Positions 5,497 to 8,051 of a stretch of DNA of 8,051 nucleotides are shown piece after piece. The stretch covers positions 1-8,051 of the forward strand of contig DASTCC010000448.1 in assembly GCA_035711465.1 (NCBI GenBank), in the 5' to 3' direction. Each line of letters starts with the position of its first letter. The stretch's first letter is position 1. A program made the position numbers and the translations under genes. The notes beneath the pieces are model-generated. The model made no database searches and was not told the DNA's origin. It saw nothing but the letters and a program-made list of their open reading frames with translations. This stretch comes from DASTCC01 sp035711465 (GTDB lineage: Bacteria > Acidobacteriota > Vicinamibacteria > Vicinamibacterales > SCN-69-37).

Positions 5497-8051
5497 TCGT
5501 CACCGTCGTGCCGCGGCCGGGCGCGCTCGCGAGCGCGATCGCGCCGCCGCAGATCTCGATGTTCCGTTTCGCGTTCGGCAGCCCGAGGCCGGATCCGGCC
5601 GTCTTCGTCGAGAAGTAGGGCTCGAAGGCGCGGTCCGCGGCCGCCTGATCCATGCCGACGCCCGAGTCTGTTACGACGAGCTCGACCGTCTCGTCGCGAT
5701 CGGCCGCGCCGATGCGCAGGCGGCCGCCGGCGGGCATCGCCTGCACGGCGTTCTCGACGACGTTGGTGATCGCGCGCGCGAGCAGCGTCCGGTCGGCGCG
5801 CACCGGCGGCAGATCGTCGGCCATCGACATCTCGACCGCGAGCGTCGGCGTCGCGCCGTAGGCCTCGACGATCTCCCTGACCAGTGCGGGCAGGCCGACG
5901 GCCTCGAAACGCGGCGTCGGCTGGCCGGCGAAGTTCGAGAACTCCGATGCGATCTGGCGGAGCAGCCGCACCTGCCGGATGATCGTCGACACGCACTGAT
6001 CGAACACCGGGCCGAGCGGCCGGCCCCGATCGTCGTGGACGCGCTGCAGGTGCTCGCTGGCGAGCTGAATCGGCGTCAACGGGTTCTTGATCTCGTGCGC
6101 AACCTGGCGCGCCATCTCCGCCCACGCCTTGATCTGATTCGTGCGCGCCAGCTCGCCGCGCTGCGCGACCAGCGTCTCGGTCATGGTGTTGAAGTCGTCG
6201 ACCAGTCGCTTGAGCTCGTCGGCCGTGTCGGCGACGATGCGGACGTCGAGCCGGCCGGCGGCGATCTGCCGGGTGGCGCGCGTCAGCCGTGCGACGGGAT
6301 CCGAGACGCGGCCGGCGACCGAGGCGCCCAGGCCCGCGGCGAACAGGACGACGACGACCGACGCGACGAGCATGCCGCGGTTGAGCACGTCGAGCTCGCG
6401 TTCGATCTCGCGCTGGCGCTGCGCGAGCGGGACGCTCAGCACGATGTCCCGGCCGCTCGTCGGCACCGGCGCCGCGGCGACCACGTACTGAAACGCGCCG
6501 ATCCGATCGTCGAGGACCACGCTCGGCAGCCGGTCGAGCACGATCGTCCGGTAGACGAGGGCCGGCGTCCGCGTCTGCAGCAGGCCCGAATCGAACAGGT
6601 CGCGCTGGCTGGTGGCGATCAGCGCCGGTCCCTGGAAGATGTTGACGTCCTGATCGATCACCTGCCGGATCCAGACCATCTCGTCGTCGGAGGGCAGGGC
6701 CTGCGGCTGGTTCTCCTGCTGCGCGGCCGAGATCTCCTCGAAGACCCGGCGCGCGACGGTGACGATGCTCGCCGCCTCCGACTTCACGTCGGCTTCGAGC
6801 CGTGCCGAGACGTAGGCGCTGAACGCGATCGCGAGCAGCAGCACGGGGCCGATCGCCGCCAGCACGAAGAACAGAAACAGCTTGCGATAGAAGCTGGTGC
6901 GGATCTCGCGGAAGAGCACGCGCAGCGGCGCGTCGTGCTGTCGCGTGAACGGCGCATAGACCATGGCCCCGAGCAGGACGACGACGAACACGCAGGCGAT
7001 CGTCACCGCGATCTCCGCGAGCCGGGTCGCGTGCTCGAACCACGTCGGCGACGGATAGCCAAGCGCGTAGACGAAGGCGCGGTCGTTCGTGAAGTACACG
7101 TGGTACTCGCGGTTGTCGGCCGGCAGGTCGCGCCAGAACGGCGTCCGCGAGGCGCGCATCTGCGCGGCGAGCTCCTCGGTCACCGACCAGGCCGCATCGC
7201 TCGACGTGAACACCGGCGATCGGCCCCAGCCGTAGACGACGACGGCGAGCTCGGGCACGTCGGCGAGCGTCGAGTCGTCGTCGCCGGAGGCGAGCACTTC
7301 GCGGTACGGACTCGCGGACGCGATGAAGGGCAGCGAACGATAGTCGGGCAGCACGTGCACGACCACGCCGCCGAGGAAGCGGCCCGAGGCGTCGCAGACG
7401 CTTCGCCGCGCGTGCCACATCAGCCGTTCGTCGGCCCCGAATCGCCGGACTTCGCTGTAGACGTCCCAGTGGCAGGCCCCCCCCTGCCACGACTCGAGGC
7501 TGGTCGGCGACTGGTACTCCGGCACGTTCAGCGCGAAGCGGCTCACCAGCTTCCTGTCCGGCCCGTAAAGCTCGATCTCGGACGTCGCGCGGGCGCGGGA
7601 CAGGTTCGTCTGGCTCCAGACGAAGAACGCGGACTGGCTCTGGACGGCGACGCCCGCCGGCGGCGGCGTCGACACCAGCGTGACCAGATTCGGCAGACGA
7701 TCGATCTCCGACTGCGCGCGCGCCATCTGTTCCTGCAGCGCCGACGGATGCTGCATCACCGCCGGTGCGTACGTCGACTCGATGAGATGACGGGCCTGCC
7801 GCTCGGCATGGAACGCCGAAATCGGATAGAGCGCGATCGACGGCATCACCATCGCGCCGAAGACGAGCACCAGACGCATCGCCTGCGTGGTTCGGCGGTA
7901 GTACTTCCGCAGGCTGACGCCGAGCAGCGCGAACGTCGCCGCGGCAGCGACAGGGAAGGCGGCCGTGAGCGGCACCGGCGGCCAGGGCCCGCGCAGGACC
8001 ATCACCAGCGCCGGCGCGATGGCCCACATCGCCGCCGCGGCCAGGCCGAGT
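5456..8051 (-). CDS. Large NtrY-like membrane sensor histidine kinase (5' end beyond window)
   Basis: The frame is open to the right edge. ATG 8029 is available, but hydrophobic codons precede it, so the gene probably starts outside the window. Residues below count from that Met (857 residues). Hydrophobic spans lie at about 1-13, 19-38 and 50-67, then a soluble region at about 70-335, a span at 336-360, another at 384-408, a second soluble region at about 409-548, and a last span at 550-573. HAMP (about 575-627) leads straight into the phosphoacceptor helix: AHEIKNPLTPIQLASEHLQR with H645 as the phosphorylated histidine. The ATPase domain has the N box (N756, N760), DSGVGM (D788), the F box FEPYFSTK and GSGLGL (812-817), so all catalytic motifs are intact. 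The H-box and many-span N terminus resemble NtrY, but the PAS domain usual between HAMP and HisKA is absent. The segment near 205-225 (SVCDASGRFLGGVVV) looks Cache/PAS-like. The stimulus is unknown. No response regulator follows; the partner may lie beyond the window. Confidence 0.9.
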   Translation of the reverse strand, partial: LGLAAAAMWAIAPALVMVLRGPWPPVPLTAAFPVAAAATFALLGVSLRKYYRRTTQAMRLVLVFGAMVMPSIALYPISAFHAERQARHLIESTYAPAVMQHPSALQEQMARAQSEIDRLPNLVTLVSTPPPAGVAVQSQSAFFVWSQTNLSRARATSEIELYGPDRKLVSRFALNVPEYQSPTSLESWQGGACHWDVYSEVRRFGADERLMWHARRSVCDASGRFLGGVVVHVLPDYRSLPFIASASPYREVLASGDDDSTLADVPELAVVVYGWGRSPVFTSSDAAWSVTEELAAQMRASRTPFWRDLPADNREYHVYFTNDRAFVYALGYPSPTWFEHATRLAEIAVTIACVFVVVLLGAMVYAPFTRQHDAPLRVLFREIRTSFYRKLFLFFVLAAIGPVLLLAIAFSAYVSARLEADVKSEAASIVTVARRVFEEISAAQQENQPQALPSDDEMVWIRQVIDQDVNIFQGPALIATSQRDLFDSGLLQTRTPALVYRTIVLDRLPSVVLDDRIGAFQYVVAAAPVPTSGRDIVLSVPLAQRQREIERELDVLNRGMLVASVVVVLFAAGLGASVAGRVSDPVARLTRATRQIAAGRLDVRIVADTADELKRLVDDFNTMTETLVAQRGELARTNQIKAWAEMARQVAHEIKNPLTPIQLASEHLQRVHDDRGRPLGPVFDQCVSTIIRQVRLLRQIASEFSNFAGQPTPRFEAVGLPALVREIVEAYGATPTLAVEMSMADDLPPVRADRTLLARAITNVVENAVQAMPAGGRLRIGAADRDETVELVVTDSGVGMDQAAADRAFEPYFSTKTAGSGLGLPNAKRNIEICGGAIALASAPGRGTTVTITLPVSPRASSAG
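5522..5537. repeat. Perfect 16-bp GC palindrome just past pssA
   Basis: CGCGCTCGCGAGCGCG reads the same on both strands. It starts 26 bp after the pssA stop, inside the C-terminal coding end of the kinase gene. No T tract follows on either strand, so it is not a standard terminator. It could fold in transcripts from either side or be a by-product of alternating Ala/Arg/Ser codons at high GC. Confidence 0.4.
7470..7489. repeat. Eight-C (G8 in coding sense) tract inside a short inverted repeat
   Basis: TGGCAGG (7470-7476) and CCTGCCA (7483-7489) are 7-bp inverted repeats around six C. Together they create a run of eight C at 7477-7484. In the kinase coding sense this is a G8 tract across codons Q182-G183-G184-A185, within the first sensor region. 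The reading frame is coherent on both sides at this length. Confidence 0.7.

Noticed and set aside
5424..8027. An 867-codon open frame on the minus strand, offset from the kinase frame
   Set aside because: It is arginine/alanine-rich with no recognisable motif, while the other frame carries complete kinase motifs. It is a shadow produced by high-GC codon use.
1..8051. CRISPR arrays, insertion sequences, tRNA or rRNA genes, prophage or defence genes
   Set aside because: No regularly spaced direct repeats, transposase motifs, cloverleaf-like segments or such coding motifs were seen; the window reads as ordinary chromosomal genes.

Overview
The window is GC-rich (roughly two thirds G+C) and carries Gram-negative-type genes: a secreted protein ending in an outer-membrane barrel, a phosphatidylethanolamine pathway and a large sensor kinase. 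The gene content and the N-terminal signature of the barrel protein (YFGRNKVQFDRF) suggest a high-GC acidobacterium, perhaps Vicinamibacteria-like. This placement is inferred from family resemblance and not from a marker gene.

Layout. 1-471 (+): nearly complete rimI, the S18 N-alpha-acetyltransferase; only the extreme 5' end is missing. 617-3682 (+): a 1021-residue exported protein joining a zinc-metallopeptidase-like domain (HELVH...EGMAEY), a PD40/TolB-like propeller and a C-terminal Omp85-like barrel with a VRGY motif and a terminal Phe. 3761-4015 (+): an 84-residue DUF465/YdcH-like coiled-coil protein in its own transcription unit, with a candidate promoter, a strong Shine-Dalgarno sequence and a GC-rich hairpin after it. 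4100-4732 and 4729-5496 (+): psd and pssA, overlapping by ATGA, which encode the two successive steps from CDP-diacylglycerol and serine to phosphatidylethanolamine. 5456-8051 (-): a large multi-membrane-span histidine kinase of NtrY-like type, running off the right edge at its 5' end and overlapping the 3' end of pssA tail to tail by 41 bp.

The shared theme is the cell envelope: phospholipid head-group synthesis, an outer-membrane surface protein and a membrane stress or ligand sensor. Only psd-pssA is clearly one functional unit. There is no CRISPR array, insertion sequence, prophage gene, tRNA or rRNA. No stretch over 300 bases lacks a gene; the longest gap is 472-616, with no convincing promoter. 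The least understood item is the peptidase-propeller-barrel protein. Its general architecture recurs in related phyla as far as I recall, but I know of no assigned function.
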